A DNA stretch of 64,000 nucleotides, taken from Allacma fusca (lineage: Eukaryota; Arthropoda; Collembola; Symphypleona; Sminthuridae). Below are positions 45,280 through 57,740 of the stretch, in pieces. The notes under the pieces were generated by a model. It did not search any database, had not been told where the DNA came from, and saw nothing but the letters and a program-made list of their open reading frames with translations. The position numbers were made by a program, and so were the translations under genes. The stretch is from the NCBI GenBank assembly GCA_947179485.1, contig OX359246.1:71451508-71515507 (forward strand), in the 5' to 3' direction. Position 1 is the stretch's first letter; each line of letters starts with the position of its first letter.

Positions 45280-46800
45280 GGAAGTTACATCTGGGTCATC
45301 GTGTCACCAAATGGAACCAATCTTGACAGGAAACTTATCTGGACTTGAACTAAACGTTCTAGTCTATTTGCTGGTAACTCGAATAATTTTTAGGAACCGA
45401 ATCCGGTATGGATAAGGTATTGACCTCGCAGGTCACATCTGGGTCATCGTGGCACCAAATGGAACCAAACTTGCCAGGAAACGTATCTGGGCTTAAACTA
45501 AAAGTTCTAGTCTATTTTCGGTCAATTCAAATAATTTGTAGACACTAAATCCGGTACGGATAATGTATTGACTTCGGAGGTCACAGCTAGGTCATTGTGT
45601 CACTAAATATGACTAAACTTGACAGGCAACTTATGCGGGCTTAAACTAAAGGTTCTAGACTATTCGCTGGCAATTCGAATGATTTTAAGGCACCAAATCC
45701 GGTATGGACAATATATTGACCTCGGAGGTCACAGCTTGGTCAACGTGTCACTAAATGGAACCAAACTTGACAAGCAGCTTATGTGGGCTTAAACTAAAAG
45801 TTCTAGTCTATTTGCGGGCAATTCGAATGATTTTAAGGCACCAAATCCGGTATGGACAAGATATTGACCTCGGAGGTCACAGCTTGGTCATCGTGTCACT
45901 AAATGGAACAAAACTTAACAGGCAGCTTATCTGGGCTTAAACTAAAAGTTCTAGTCTATTTGCGGGCAATTCGAATGATTTTAAGGCACCAAATCCGGTA
46001 TGGACAAGATATTGACCTCGGAGGTCACAGCTTGGTCATCGTGTCACTAAATGGAACCAAACTTAACAGGCAGCTTATGTGGGCTTAAACTAAAAGTTCT
46101 AGTCTATTTGCGGGCAATTCGAATGATTTTAAGGCACCAAATCCGGTATGGACAGGATATTGACCTCGGAGGTCACAGCTTGGTCATCGTTTCACTAAAT
46201 GGAACCAAACTTGACAGGCAGCTTATCTGGGCTTAAACTAAAAGTTCTAGTCTATTTGCGGGCAATTCGAATGATTTTAAGGCACCAAATCCGGTATGGA
46301 CAAGATATTGACCTCGGAGGTCACAGCTTGGTCATCGTGTCACTAAATGGAACCAAACTTAACAGGCAGCTTATCTGGGCTTAAACTAAAAGTTCTAGTC
46401 TATTTGCGGGCAATTCGAATGATTTTAAGGCACCAAATCCGGTATGGACACGATATTGACCTCGGAGGTCACAGCTTGGTCATCGTGTCACTAAATGGAA
46501 CCAAACTTAACAGGCAGCTTATGTGGGCTTAAACTAAAAGTTCTAGTCTATTTGCGGGCAATTCGAATGATTTTAAGGCACCAAATCCGGTATGGACAAG
46601 ATATTGACCTCGGAGGTCACAGCTTGGTCATCGTGTCACTAAATGGAACCAAACTTAACAGGCAGCTTATGTGGGCTTAAACTAAAAGTTTTAGTCTATT
46701 TGCGGGCAATTCGAATGATTTTAAGGCACCAAATCCGGTATGGACAAGATATTGACCTCGGAGGTCACAGCTTGGTCATCGTGTCACAAACTGGAACCAA
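45280..46800. repeat. 148-bp tandem repeats, right arm, about eleven units
   Basis: The marker (A)TGGAACCAAAC recurs every 148 bp from about 45311 to 46791. The inner units (45311-45755) are diverged; the outer ones (45755-46680) are almost identical, a sign of recent homogenisation. Most units contain TTGACCTCGGAGGTCA, two AGGTCA half-sites back to back. The 61-residue frames in each unit are a by-product of the repeat, not genes. Confidence 0.93.
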
Positions 46801-47520
46801 ACTCGGCACACGTTGAATATATGTCTAATGAAAGCCCTAGTTTTAATATGGGCCAGTTTCATCAGCGTTTAGAATATGAAACCGGTATGGACGTTCTTTG
46901 ACCTCTTGAGGTCAGTATCTTGGAAAGTTCAGGTCATATCTGGCTGAAATTTTTTTTACACGTTATTTAATTTTTATTCTTGTCATTTTTGAAGTTCTAA
47001 ATGTTCTAATCGCTAATTTTCACGGTTTGAAATTTTTGGGACCCCTTGAGCCCCCCCTCATTTTTCGGTAACTTTAACCCGGGATATCTCCGAATCCTGC
47101 ATTACGATTTCTTTGGGCCAATTATCAAAAATGATCTACTCTTCAAGGTGCACCCTCCAGTAATTTTCTTGTCGAGATCGAACAGGGGGCATATTCTCGT
47201 AAGGATTGTGCGGTGTCCTTTACGAGTCACTTCCAGGCAGAAGAGAATTAAACGGGCGTATAAATAATTACTTGTACTTAACAATTGGCAGTTAACAGGC
47301 CTGAATTAATAAAATAATGCCTACCCTCAAAATATATTCCTTGCTTTCAGAGTGGCGCCAGCCCCTTAGTAAAAAAACCTTGTCTGTACGTCCGTGCGTG
47401 TGTCCTTCCGCACGATATCTCACAAACCGCTGCACCGATTTCAATGAAATTTATATTATAATTTTATGAAAGAAATTCTGAAATTTAAAAAAACTCAAAA
47501 TCCGTCCTACTTCGCGGTAA

Positions 47521-48482
47521 GGGAGCGTCTACATATTACGTCAGCTCGATAGTGGGTCCATCATTTAGTGGAAGTCTGACATTGGGGGGTGGGTGGGTGC
47601 TGTATACGAGCGAATGACATTATTACTGTCATCACTCATCACCCTCGTTTTATTACAAGGAGAGAATACGCACCAAAAATGAAATTGTATGGGATGACAC
47701 CTCGAGTGTACAAATTAAATCTCTTTATGAAGTCGCATGTTTTCTCTGCTCGAAAATGTGGTTTCGTATATATTCTACACTTCACTTAATTTTTGAGTGA
47801 TTCAAGGAACGGCAATAAATGGCAACTTCTATCATTCTATGATTAGCTCTTAATCAATGCCAGATGTATAAATCGATGCTAGTGCCTGCCAGTAATCAAA
47901 CATTTTATGTAAGAATCAAGATAACGCATTACAATGTCAAGCGCAAGAAACGGTGGTGGATATCAGTGGCAAGTACTTCGTAAAGTATGGGAAGAAGCTA
48001 ATGTTTACAAAAAAGCATGAGTAGTTTTAAGTTTTTATTGATTATTGTAATCCTCTCATCAGTACATCTCAAAGATGATCTACAAAGATTAACAACGCGA
48101 CGGGATAAAACAGTGTCCATTGTTTAAGTTATTACGAATAATAGTAACAATAATTCCTGACCACCTGACTCAGGACAAATCCAAATAGCAACGTATACAA
48201 TTCCGTTCAGTAAACTTGAGTTCGGATTTTAGAATGTCTTATGTTAAATTACACATTAAGTACTTCCTTCAGACTCGTCTGATTTTAATATACGAATGAA
48301 TTCACAGCTAAATTCGCTGCTTTTAAATTTTGGGGCATTGTTCAATCGTAGCGTGTAAAGGTATGCGATGTCATTTAGCAGGGTGGGTGGGTCCAAGTAT
48401 CACTAAATGACCATATATGATTTGAGGGTGGGTGATTGGGTAATTAATGCATTTTGTGCTGATTTAATATGTAGACGCTCCC
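47521..48482. mobile_element. PIF/Harbinger-like non-autonomous element
   Basis: Ends GGGAGCGTCTACATATTA on both sides; TAA duplicated at 47518-47520 and 48483-48485, and single in the empty copy at about 42385. A 3-bp TWA duplication with GGG ends fits PIF/Harbinger. No transposase; the 66-residue frame at 47589 looks accidental. From 48580 to 49036 nothing is recognised. Confidence 0.82.
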
Positions 48483-49044
48483 TAACTGACGCCACCCTAC
48501 TCGAAGCCTCAAATTATCGCGTATCGATGATTTTTACACATGCAATCAAAGGGCTTTAGTTATTTTTTTTGTTTATGACCCTCAAAAAAGCATCCTGCAG
48601 TTGTCCATGTGAAAATAAATATCAACTTTATCAAACCGTTGTCATTTAAAAATGTCCCTGGCATTTATTTATTGTCTTTGCAAAGCATACTCTATTAGGA
48701 AACTCCTTTCGATAATGTAAATGAGTAGTCACCGTTTAAGTTGTTATGAATGTAGCCGGTGACAATATCATCGTCCTTGATACTGTATAATGCTTTGGTA
48801 AACCATTAAGCCATTTGGACTTTATGGTAGTGTGTACTCGAGAACCTATAAATGCCCTTTTGTCATTATCTTCAAACTAGTAAAAGCCCTGTGCTTCACA
48901 GGGACGATTACTTGAAGAGGTGTGACTGTAGAAATTAAAAGCCAAACGGTTTACTAATCAAGCCCTGTCGTAGAGACTTGTTGTATGCCTAAATCGTGCG
49001 CGATTATATTAAAAGCAGTCCCAGCGTACAGTGATACTGCACTG

Positions 49045-50429
49045 TAGAGCATCACCCCGTGGGATATTTTAGGCCCGCGAATGTTTACCCGTGCCCGCCC
49101 GGCCCGAAATTAAAGTTCAACGATAAAGCTCGGCCTAGTGGTCGGAACGATTCAATTCAATTCAGAAATTTTCGCTTCAATTCAATTAGTTATGTGGACT
49201 GAATCGTTAACCGTTTTGTGATTCGGTCCAGTATAAAAACAATTCAATTCAATTCGGTTTTACTCTATGAATTGAATTGAATTGAAAATCGTTTGTTTTT
49301 TGGGGGAAGACAAATTAAACACGCAGTACCTGTAACCACACGTAAATGAGTTTTATTCATGCATTTAGAAATACATGAATTAATAATAATTTAATTTTAA
49401 ATTAAGTTTAATATTAAAATTATGATGTAATTCCATTTCTTAATTAATAATCAGAAATTACTGGAAGTTGAATTAAATTATGAGATGTCAACATTGCTGA
49501 TTGTTAGCTGTGTCGAATGATCCAAAACAACAATCACAACGTTATGACGAAAGTGTGCATATTTATCACATGTGCCTCCGCTTCACGCTATACGAGGTTT
49601 CAGTATTAACCGGTTTTGAGCAATGATTAATCGTTTGGACTGTAATTCAGAGTAAACAATTCAATTCAGTCCAGCAGTGTGAACTGAATCGTTCGGTTCG
49701 GTTCAATATGTAAACCGAATCGAAAAAACTACGAATTGAATTGAATTGAATTGAATCGAAAAATTTCGGTTATGGACTGAATTAGTCCGACCACTAGCTC
49801 GGCCGGGCCCGTAAAATTTAAAAAAGCTCGTAGCCCGCCCGCAAATACTAGTTCAGCTTGTAAATCCATAGCTATAGACGCAGAACAATTTGCTTATTCA
49901 ATTCTTCATTTTCGACCTTTTTTGAATGAAATTGGTAAGAGCTGGGGTTGCTTCCACTGCAAAATTCTTACAATTATGTTTTGCCAGACTTGATGTCCCT
50001 CCTTGGCGCGATTGCCTGCTAAAATATTCCTGCACTTATTGCGCTTCACATAATTTATGGAAACCTATAGTCAACCAAGGTACAGTATTTGTTTAAATTC
50101 TTTCCAAACTTGCGATTTTCGGGATATTTCCTGTTTCGCTGATATTGTATGTTAAGGTTTTGTTTTAAAGGTAAAATTACAAACGTTTGAAAATCGTTCC
50201 ATGTATTCAAGTCAATATACTTTTACAACCCCTGATTATGCATGCACAACTCATGAATTTTTCACGGGCCTTTACGGGGCTTTCATGGTCTTTCTTAACC
50301 GCATTGAAAAGACCGTAACCGCCCGTAACCCGTCAAGCGCAATAAATTTTACCCGTACCCGCCCGAAGCCCGGGCGGGCCGGGCTTTTTACGGGCTTACC
50401 CGCAAATTTTAAACGCCCGAGATGCTCTA
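49045..50429. mobile_element. hAT-like element, CCCGCC family
   Basis: Ends TAGAGCATC on both sides; perfect target duplication CTGCACTG (49037-49044, 50430-50437). Arms are saturated with GGCCCGCCCG and CCCGTACCCG, strikingly GC-rich in this AT-rich setting. A second element (49136-49796) is nested in its left arm. The frames across the right arm are low-complexity by-products. Confidence 0.9.
49136..49796. mobile_element. hAT-like element nested, TTCAATTC family
   Basis: Ends TAGTGGTCGGA on both sides; perfect target duplication GCTCGGCC (49128-49135, 49797-49804). Arms are AATTCAATTCAATTC motifs. Related in style to the truncated array at 16830-17300. Confidence 0.9.
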
Positions 50430-50437
50430 CTGCACTG

Positions 50438-51868
50438 ATTGATGTGTTTCGGTTACCAAAAAAACGCTTTGATTTGTACAAATGGATATAAGTATCGCTG
50501 TAGTCCCCATTTGTGCATGTGACTGTTTCCCCATAATTGATTTCGGAGTATATAACAATACTAAAAACCAAGGGTCCATCAACGAGGGTAGACAAATAAT
50601 TATGCATAATTAAATCCTTCAAGAAAGAAATTAAACAAAAAATTTACTCGTTGTTCCAACAATGACGAAATGTTTTATTTAGGAAAGGGAAAATTGTCAA
50701 GTCTAGAACGGACTCTCGGAAAATATGAGAGCATCAAACCTGGTCTTCCCTGCTTTCGTGTAGAGTAATTTCCTGAATTAAAGCACATCCTAAATTAAGG
50801 AGAGAGAGTAGAATTAGTAGTTTCATTGTGGCTCGACCTTTTTGGAAGTATGGATTTTGCTCCAACAGTTTCTATCAAAAATTTGGGACTAAAGGTTTTT
50901 TAACTTGAATCAATTATGATTGCAAGTTGTGTAATAATGACTGTAGGCTTAGGCACTTGAAATATTCCAGTTGACGTAATAATGATAAAGCATTTCAAAT
51001 GAATGTTTTGCAAAAAATAATTACACTATATCACTACCTGTAATTGACTCCACAATCAATTAAGATTGATATATATAAATAAACATATAAATAAACGCCA
51101 TACCTAAAGAAATAAATTTTTTTATGGAAAAAATATAAATTGCAGTATGAGTGATTATTAAATTAATACAGAGTAATTATGACCAATACTCGCCTCATAA
51201 GGAAGTATAAAATATTTTATTTCTCCTAGTTGGAGCATTACGCTTTTCCTGCTGAAATCAATTGTATGCAATTATGTGTCTATGCGTTATTAAGTTTTAT
51301 TACTTTAATATCATCTCTCAACACATAAAGTTATTTTTTTAGCTAACTTCATGATCACTGTATTATAGATTTTGGGGGAATAAATTATTAAAAAGTCCGA
51401 ATATTATTTTTGAATTCTCTTTTTTTAAATTTTTGTCTCCTTATTTGACCCAGGTGAGAGAAACGTCCGCGAACGCATAGTGCATCCTGTACGAGAAGTA
51501 GCTTGATTATTTAAATAATCAACAATCAGTCAATTGGGTAATTATACTGCAACTTATTATGTAAATCATCCTATCTTTGTCACAATAAGTAAATCAATGA
51601 TCTGCTAACGGAATCTCAAAAAGTAATCAAACTGTAAGCTGCAGCAGATTGATTTTCTATATTTGTTTCCTCTTACAATTAGACAGCATTCCCATCATAT
51701 TGACGTGGTTAAATGATCCCTAGGAATACATATCATCGCTGACAATTTAAAATCGTCTATATGCGCATGATTTTGAACAGCTCTAAGACCATTTTGAGTC
51801 TTTCGCGATACATATATTATCACGCAGTAAGAAATTGTGTCATCTTTATCCATTTTTGTAGGCCTAGG
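50438..51868. other. No gene recognised
   Basis: AT-rich sequence without a convincing frame or repeat structure. Confidence 0.4.
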
Positions 51869-52875
51869 GGTTACAGTAGGGCTCCTCGCAATTTCAAGTA
51901 GTAATTGCAACTATCAATTTCAAATACAATTTCAATTCAATTTCAATTGATGATAATCTGCAAGTTGTAAATTGAAATCAATTTCCAATAAAAATGGCTT
52001 TTTAGTTGTTTATTCAATTTCAATTACAAATCAACTATCAATTTAGTCATTATATTTGGGAACTTAGACAATTTCAATTTCAAATAGCTGCGTTGCCAAA
52101 AATTGATAGTTGAAGTTGATAGTTGACAACTAGTAAATGTTAAGGCAAGAATGTGCGCAAAGGCAGGAATGTGTAATCAAAGCACAGAGATTACTGAACT
52201 TCCCAAAGCAAGTGACACCTTAATGTGCTGCTTATTTCTTCTAATACAAAAGCAACGAAACACTGAAAAAGTAACTCCAATCCAAACCTAATGGGGAATC
52301 AACAATTACCGAATCTGAAAATCTGCTTGATCTTTACCCTAGTAGAAGAGCTTGGTCGCAATGACGTCAGATTTTTGTCATGAACGTAAAACGCCGTTCT
52401 GGAACGGCTTGACCATACAGATAGAAACTTTTAATCGTTATCGCAACGTTCGAATGACTGTCGACATCAACGTTAAACTCTACTGTCATTTCTACGTTCT
52501 GGGAACGTCATAATAACCGCCAGGTTCGCTGTAGTATCGTTTGAAATTAGAACTACCATTCACGTTCCAACAACGTTCTCCTTGCCCAAGAAGACACACC
52601 GCTCTTGTGTACTGCCCATGCGCAGAGCGCAAGAGCAACACAATCTGCAGAGGTCATGTGTGCGGAAGATTAAGCTTGTAGGTGGTTATTTTAAAGATCC
52701 GTCATCTTGGGTTGTCCATGCTGCTTTGTTACTTTGGTTCTTCCTCAATCTTGGTAAGATTTTAAATTATTTCTGCGTTCATTTATGTTCTCTGTGTCTA
52801 ATTAGCTAGTATATTATATAATTTATACAATTTCAAAATGTGGTTTGAAGAAGTGATCAATACTACAGTAGACAA

Positions 52876-53067
52876 ATGACAGCCATAAGAATGCCTAAGA
52901 CTTTTAGTAAGCGGCACTTGCGACGAATTGTGAGTCGGGCAGTAGCCTTAGATTTGGATGCAATATCCAATAATAATTCAGCCCCAACAATTAATAATTT
53001 TGACTCCAACTCGGACATTACTGAGTGTGAGGAAATTGAGCAAACATTTAAAAGAATGGAGTTATAA
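52876..53067 (+). CDS. Small basic N-terminal-type protein of the element
   Basis: A 63-residue frame (MTAIRMPKTFSKRHLRRIVS...) ending in TAA. Short basic starts of the MPK-x-x-S-K-R-x-x-x-R-x-V form are common as separate small proteins or first exons in arthropod transposon-linked genes. It lies 320 bp before the DUF4806 gene and could be an alternative first exon; a TTCCGTAG acceptor precedes the next start at 53391. Function unknown. Confidence 0.4.
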   Translation: MTAIRMPKTFSKRHLRRIVSRAVALDLDAISNNNSAPTINNFDSNSDITECEEIEQTFKRMEL

Positions 53068-53390
53068 TTTCATGATTTTGCGCAATGAGTCATATTTCCC
53101 CCTAAAATATTTACAAGCCCTGAAATAAATTTTACGTGTAAGTTTTGTTTTTTCTTTAGAAAATTTGCAAATGTCCGTATTGACAGAAATGTGTACATAA
53201 TGTTAATATGAAAGGCAATACAAATAGGAAAACAATTCTGGACAATTTTGAAAAATTGGAACAAAAGGTTCATATAAATGGGATAGCCAAAGATATACAT
53301 ACTTATTCTGGTCTCGATTTTAGCACTTGTAATATCAGTATGTAATGTCATTGAATACATTTTATTCCGTAGGAAGCTTATTGAAGCAAA

Positions 53391-54879
53391 ATGTACGCGA
53401 TCGTTGATTTTGTAAAGGAGAAAGCAGCTGATGGTACATCACCCTGTGAAATTGTTCACATGTCTTTGCTCTCCCCAGATATGAAATTTTGTTCCTGGCC
53501 CGGCAACAGCCAATGCTGTAAGGCTTTTAAGAAGGGCGACATCCGAGAGGACGGGTGGAAGAAAGTTGAAGCCGATGTCAAATATTTTTCTCGTAAGTTT
53601 TGTTGCGACATAAAATAATGAATATATAATATTGAATTTGATCCAAATTACTTCACGGATTCTAATGTGTAAATGAAGTTGTCTAAATTTGTGTTCATTC
53701 TACAGCTGAGTTGAATCTAGTAAGATTAGAAAGAGGCCGGCTGTTGGTGGAATCGTTGTCAAACACTGACAATTCTGACAAAGAGCAAATGTCACCTCCA
53801 AATGAAGATCACGAGATTTCTGAGGACATGGACTCCAGTGATTCGGAAGACGTGACTTCTCTGACGCAACCAAAAATAGTGGTCAAAGTTTTCCCACCTC
53901 CTCCACCTCTTCCTACAAAATATTTCTCTCTGCTTAACCCTAATATGGAATCATCTCATACCCTGAAATCTAGCCCTGAAGCGTCATCAACTGGAAACAG
54001 CGGGTGTGCACTGGACATTTTTTCTCCTATACATTTACAGCAACACAACGTTTCCCAGAATGCGAAAAACGATGAAAATCCACAGCCCATTGTTTCAAGT
54101 GAGTTAATCAAATTAGTATAAAAATCGATTTTTTATTTACCATCAGGGTTAGCTTGCAAATTCACACGCTAATTAAATATGCCATTGTGTGATGGCATTA
54201 TAGATTTGGACAAATCGGTTCTAAGGAGGCTGGAACGATTGGAGCGGAAAATTGACGACGTGCATGATTTTATGCGAAAATTGAAGGACGGAAATGGATC
54301 TTACACTGATGTTCCGAACGATTGACCACGGTTACCCCTGGAAAGCATGGCGGAACTGTATGCCCTGGAGACTTTCCTTAAAAATGAAAATAACCGTAAG
54401 TCTCTGGTAAGCAAAGCCAACGTTATACTAGTTATGCAACTGGAATACAAATATAATTCTATGTTATGCAAACGTAACAATGATGCTTTCCGCACTGAAT
54501 TTGTCTTATTACAGATTGCTTGTGTTTCAAAGACTGGTGGAAGTGGCGATAAAGATACAACTGAACGGGTCAAGAAAGAAATTTTGACAAATAGGGTTGC
54601 GTCAAAGCTGAACTGGAAAGGGGTCGTAAAGAAGACGACCGTTACTAAAGTGGGCATTCAAACTTTCCCTAGGGTGGTTAAATTAGTTAAAGGTATTTCA
54701 TTCATTTTTTTACAACTTTTACAACGAAATAAATTAAATCTAAAGTGCTTCGTTTTGAATATTTATTTCTCCTAGCGAGTGCCCAAGCTATTGAACCAAA
54801 ATCCACGGAGAAGTCAATAGAAGAATGTATAAAATACTGGCTGAAGCACGCGAAACGTCTTTTGTTCGTACTAATGTAA
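53391..54879 (+). pseudogene. DUF4806-domain gene, five exons, one in-frame stop
   Basis: Exons 53391-53592, 53706-54098, 54204-54406, 54515-54692 and 54776-54879 join with correct GT/AG sites and phases (1080 nt, 360 codons). The N-terminal part (KFCSWPGN...KAFKKGDIREDGWKK) and the C-terminal part (ELYALETFLKNENNRKSL, then KTGG, EILTNRVASKLNWKG, IEECIKYWLKHA) match the multi-copy arthropod DUF4806 proteins. Between them lie an acidic Ser-rich linker, a PPPPPLP run and a short coiled coil (LRRLERLERKIDDVHDF). A TGA at 54323-54325 interrupts the frame between coiled coil and DUF4806 domain; the sequence on both sides stays in frame, so it is a point mutation or a read-through stop. Function of the family is unknown; association with transposons is inferred here from the flanking inverted repeats. 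Confidence 0.75.
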
Positions 54880-55770
54880 ATGAAGTTATACCGGATGGCG
54901 CAAACGAAGATAACTAATTGTGTACCTTTTTAGAGCTAGTTTTTACGGCAGGCTTTAAATATTTAAATAAATATCAAGTCAATTGGATCTGTATACTTTG
55001 GTGTTCTTCATCTTATTGCATTGAAGCTTCAAACACTCCTGTTCAAAAACGCATATGAATGTATAGGTCGTAAATAGTACTAAACAAAGGCACGTCAACG
55101 TTACCATCAATCGGGACGTTCCTGGGACGATGCCAGTGTTAGTAAGAGAAACGTTTAAAAAGCGGACATTTGTTACTCACAGGAACGTCCATAGCGGACG
55201 TTCACGTGACCAACTGACGTCAAACGGTTACGTTGTATTTACGTTCAGGTCACCACTCTTTCTACTAGGGTAAATGATTAGTCGTAAATACGATTCCAGG
55301 AACAAATTCGAGCGATATCTTTCAGAGCACCATACAAAAGTGACACACCAGAAAATGGTGTTCTTATTTTGCAGTTGGAAGGTGAATAAGTTTAGTTTAA
55401 TTTCATTGCAAACAAATTGATCAGATGTAGCCAACACTATTTTAGCCGAATTTATTTTCACAGCCAGTAGTTTTTCTTGTGGTACACACGGGTAAGAATT
55501 GAAAGAAAAAAAAATTCAATTCAATTTCAATTCAATTTAATCCCAATTACAAGTCAATTTCAACTTGCTCAAGTTTTGAAAGTTGTAACTGACAATTCAA
55601 CTATTGACGCTGCTACTTGATTAATACAAATTGATTTTTTTTCGAGTATTTGATTGACAAATAATACTCTACAAATGACCACTATAAATCGAATTGAAAA
55701 TTCAATTTCAATTACAAATTCAATTTCAACTAGCTCAATAAATTGAGTTGTGAGGAGCCCTAGGTTACCG

Positions 55771-57195
55771 TCGTTCGTAGAACTAGAGGGCACCATTTGT
55801 TAGAGTATAGGCTTCAGATAGTTTCCACTACAGATAGCAACTGTCTTAATTTTTCAACTTGAGTAAGTCGTATTAAAGGAATGCAGCTTGTAGCATCAAA
55901 TGTAAATATTAATCTTTTCTTCTCTCAGCAAAATACAATACAAAGCTTGAAATTATTTTTCATTTTTCTACTTGAATTTTCTATACTTAAAACCAATGTA
56001 ACCATTAACTTACTGTTATAGTTTAAAGAACATATGTAACTGATATTGCTAAAATAGCGGAAACTAGTATATATATCTATAAAACATTTTTATGTAATGC
56101 TTTTAGACCTTACAGCGAATAAAGAAATTCAGTAAAATGTAAGAGAAATTATATTATGCAACTGGCAGCAAGATTTTGTAATGATCCAAACGCTGGAGAA
56201 CCGGGATTAAAAATAAAGACGGAATTTGGTACTTATGTAATTACACATTCACACAATGTCACAAGAAATCAACAAATGATCCTAAATCTACTTTATAATG
56301 CAACTTATAATGTCTAACTGCAAAATTTGTCCCTTATGAGCATAGTGTAAATTGGAATCGGGACTGTAAATCCCAATCCCTTAAATCAAAAAATCCCTTA
56401 TAAGGGTATCCCTTTTAGCGAGAGTGGAATGTATTGACAATTTTAGTGATGAAATTGTTTGACTTATGTATATTCTTCCGCTGTTTTAAGTAGTCATTAT
56501 AAAATTCTTAAATAAAATGCTTATGTTGCCACCTTTTACTGTCTGAATGATTTGAATCATCACTCGATTCGATTCAGCATGCAGAAATGAATCAAATTGA
56601 ACCCTGTGAATCATGAATTGAATCGAATCATTGTATTTCATTCAATTCAATAGTTTAATGGAATCAAAACGAAATGTTTGAATTGAATTGAAAGATTGTG
56701 ACGTATTTTCAATACACCAATGAAATATTTCAATGAATTTTGTGACAGGGAAAATCTGCTTTTATTAAAGCTTTATGATCAACTCAGTGGCACCTTCGTA
56801 TGAATGAAAAGCTTTAACGTCTTTACTGGTCGGGGTAGGTGAAAACCGAAATTTTTCATGTTAAACCAATTGTAAATTTTCGTTTTTAAAACGTTTGAAA
56901 TTTAAACAAAAATGAATGGCGGAGTTTGTAGCTGCAAGATATTGGATTTGCAGCTGGGAAACCTTATTTGGTGAAATTTTCAAATTACGAGCGTTACACC
57001 TGAAATGAAATGCTTGTAAATATACACACCTGCTTACATTGACGGGATTGTTATCAAGTAATAATTAAAGCGAAGCGCCTTTGTAAATTTGCTCGTTTTT
57101 GATTTTGTCCTTCTAAAGGCTCCCGCAGGGGACGAGATACAGTGACCGGACCAGCGGCAAACGATCTGTTGGGTCCTGGACTTGGGAATAAAGCC
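55771..57195. other. Repeats without genes
   Basis: From 55771 to 56540 nothing is recognised. At 56550-56700 lies a GAATCGAATCA/TTGAATTGAA motif array, one more hAT-like arm. From about 56780 to 57060 the sequence matches 14090-14380 plus 14970-15000, i.e. the same repeat without the insert at 14383. Confidence 0.6.
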
Positions 57196-57199
57196 TTTA

Positions 57200-57740
57200 T
57201 TTTTTCAATTTTCGAAATTTTATAAAATTTCGAAAATTCCCCGAATTTAGCTAAAAATCTGATTTAACCGCAGAAACGAATTCGGTGATCACTAAAGTCG
57301 TTGAAAATACCTTTTCCACCTGAAATTTTATGAAATTTCGAAAATATTCAGAATTTACGTAAAAATCTGATTTAGCCGCACAAACGAATTTCTTGATCCC
57401 AAAAATCGTGGAGAATACCTTCCCCGCCACAAAATTCGAATTTTGATGAAATTTCGAAACAAATCATGAAATTTTGAAAAAACTTTGAATTGACGTGAAA
57501 ACTTGATTTAACCACGGGAACATACTCGTTGATCACTAATCCCGAAAAAAAGGTTCCCCGACTCGAAATTTCGGCAAATTTTGCAAAAACTCCCAATTTA
57601 TGTAGAAACCAGATTTAACCACAGAAATGAATTCCTTGATTTCCATGGACGTGGAAAATACGCTCCCCTCCACGGCATTAGTGTATTGGCAACATAATAA
57701 ACAAATAACACCGTCGACGCAGTGAAATGTCAAACTTTAA
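57200..57740. repeat. Diverged tandem repeats of about 108-135 bp
   Basis: Four degenerate units share CTGATTTAACCGCAGAAACG-like segments at about 57260, 57368, 57503 and 57611, together with AAATTTCGAAAATT stretches. No coding function is supported. From 57740 to 58560 I see no feature. Confidence 0.6.

Larger units (their letters stand above)
43037..47218. mobile_element. 4.2-kb foldback element with tandem-repeat arms
   Basis: The outer inverted arms (43037 to about 43460; about 46790-47218) begin GGACACCGCACAATCC and are nearly identical for about 425 bp. Inside them lie 148-bp tandem repeats, inverted between the arms. The centre (about 44160-45280) has no gene. Against copy 1 of the host element the flanks read ACCGAA/TTTACGAG with nothing duplicated, so no target duplication is visible. 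The class is uncertain; long arms with tandem repeats recall Foldback or Galileo-type elements, but those duplicate their target. Confidence 0.82.
42698..48579. mobile_element. hAT-like element copy 2, split by two inserts
   Basis: It begins with the same CACTGCTGCCCGCC end, directly behind the target duplication of copy 1. The pieces 42698-43036, 47219-47520 and 48483 to about 48579 line up with copy 1; they are separated by the foldback element and the Harbinger-like element. The right end is lost (similarity stops after GTTTATGAC). Confidence 0.8.
52335..55275. mobile_element. Inner TIR element, AACGTT family, carrying the DUF4806 gene
   Basis: Outer sequence TTTACCCTAGTAGAA at the left and its reverse complement TTCTACTAGGGTAAA at the right; arms (52345-52580, 55030-55265) rich in AACGTTC/GAACGT. 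The superfamily is unclear because no direct target duplication could be read. Confidence 0.6.
51877..55762. mobile_element. 3.9-kb hAT-like element, CAATTTCAATT family, gene-carrying
   Basis: Ends TAGGGCTCCTC on both sides; target duplications GGTTACAG and GGTTACCG match at 7 of 8. The arms (51895-52130 and 55500-55745) are saturated with CAATTTCAATTC. The centre holds a second inverted-repeat unit (52335-55275) that carries the DUF4806-type gene. Confidence 0.82.

Noticed and set aside
45755-46680. Six identical 61-residue frames
   Set aside because: They are one per 148-bp satellite unit and end at the same place each time.
50201-50622. Overlapping frames on both strands
   Set aside because: They translate the CCCGCC motif arm of a hAT-like element.
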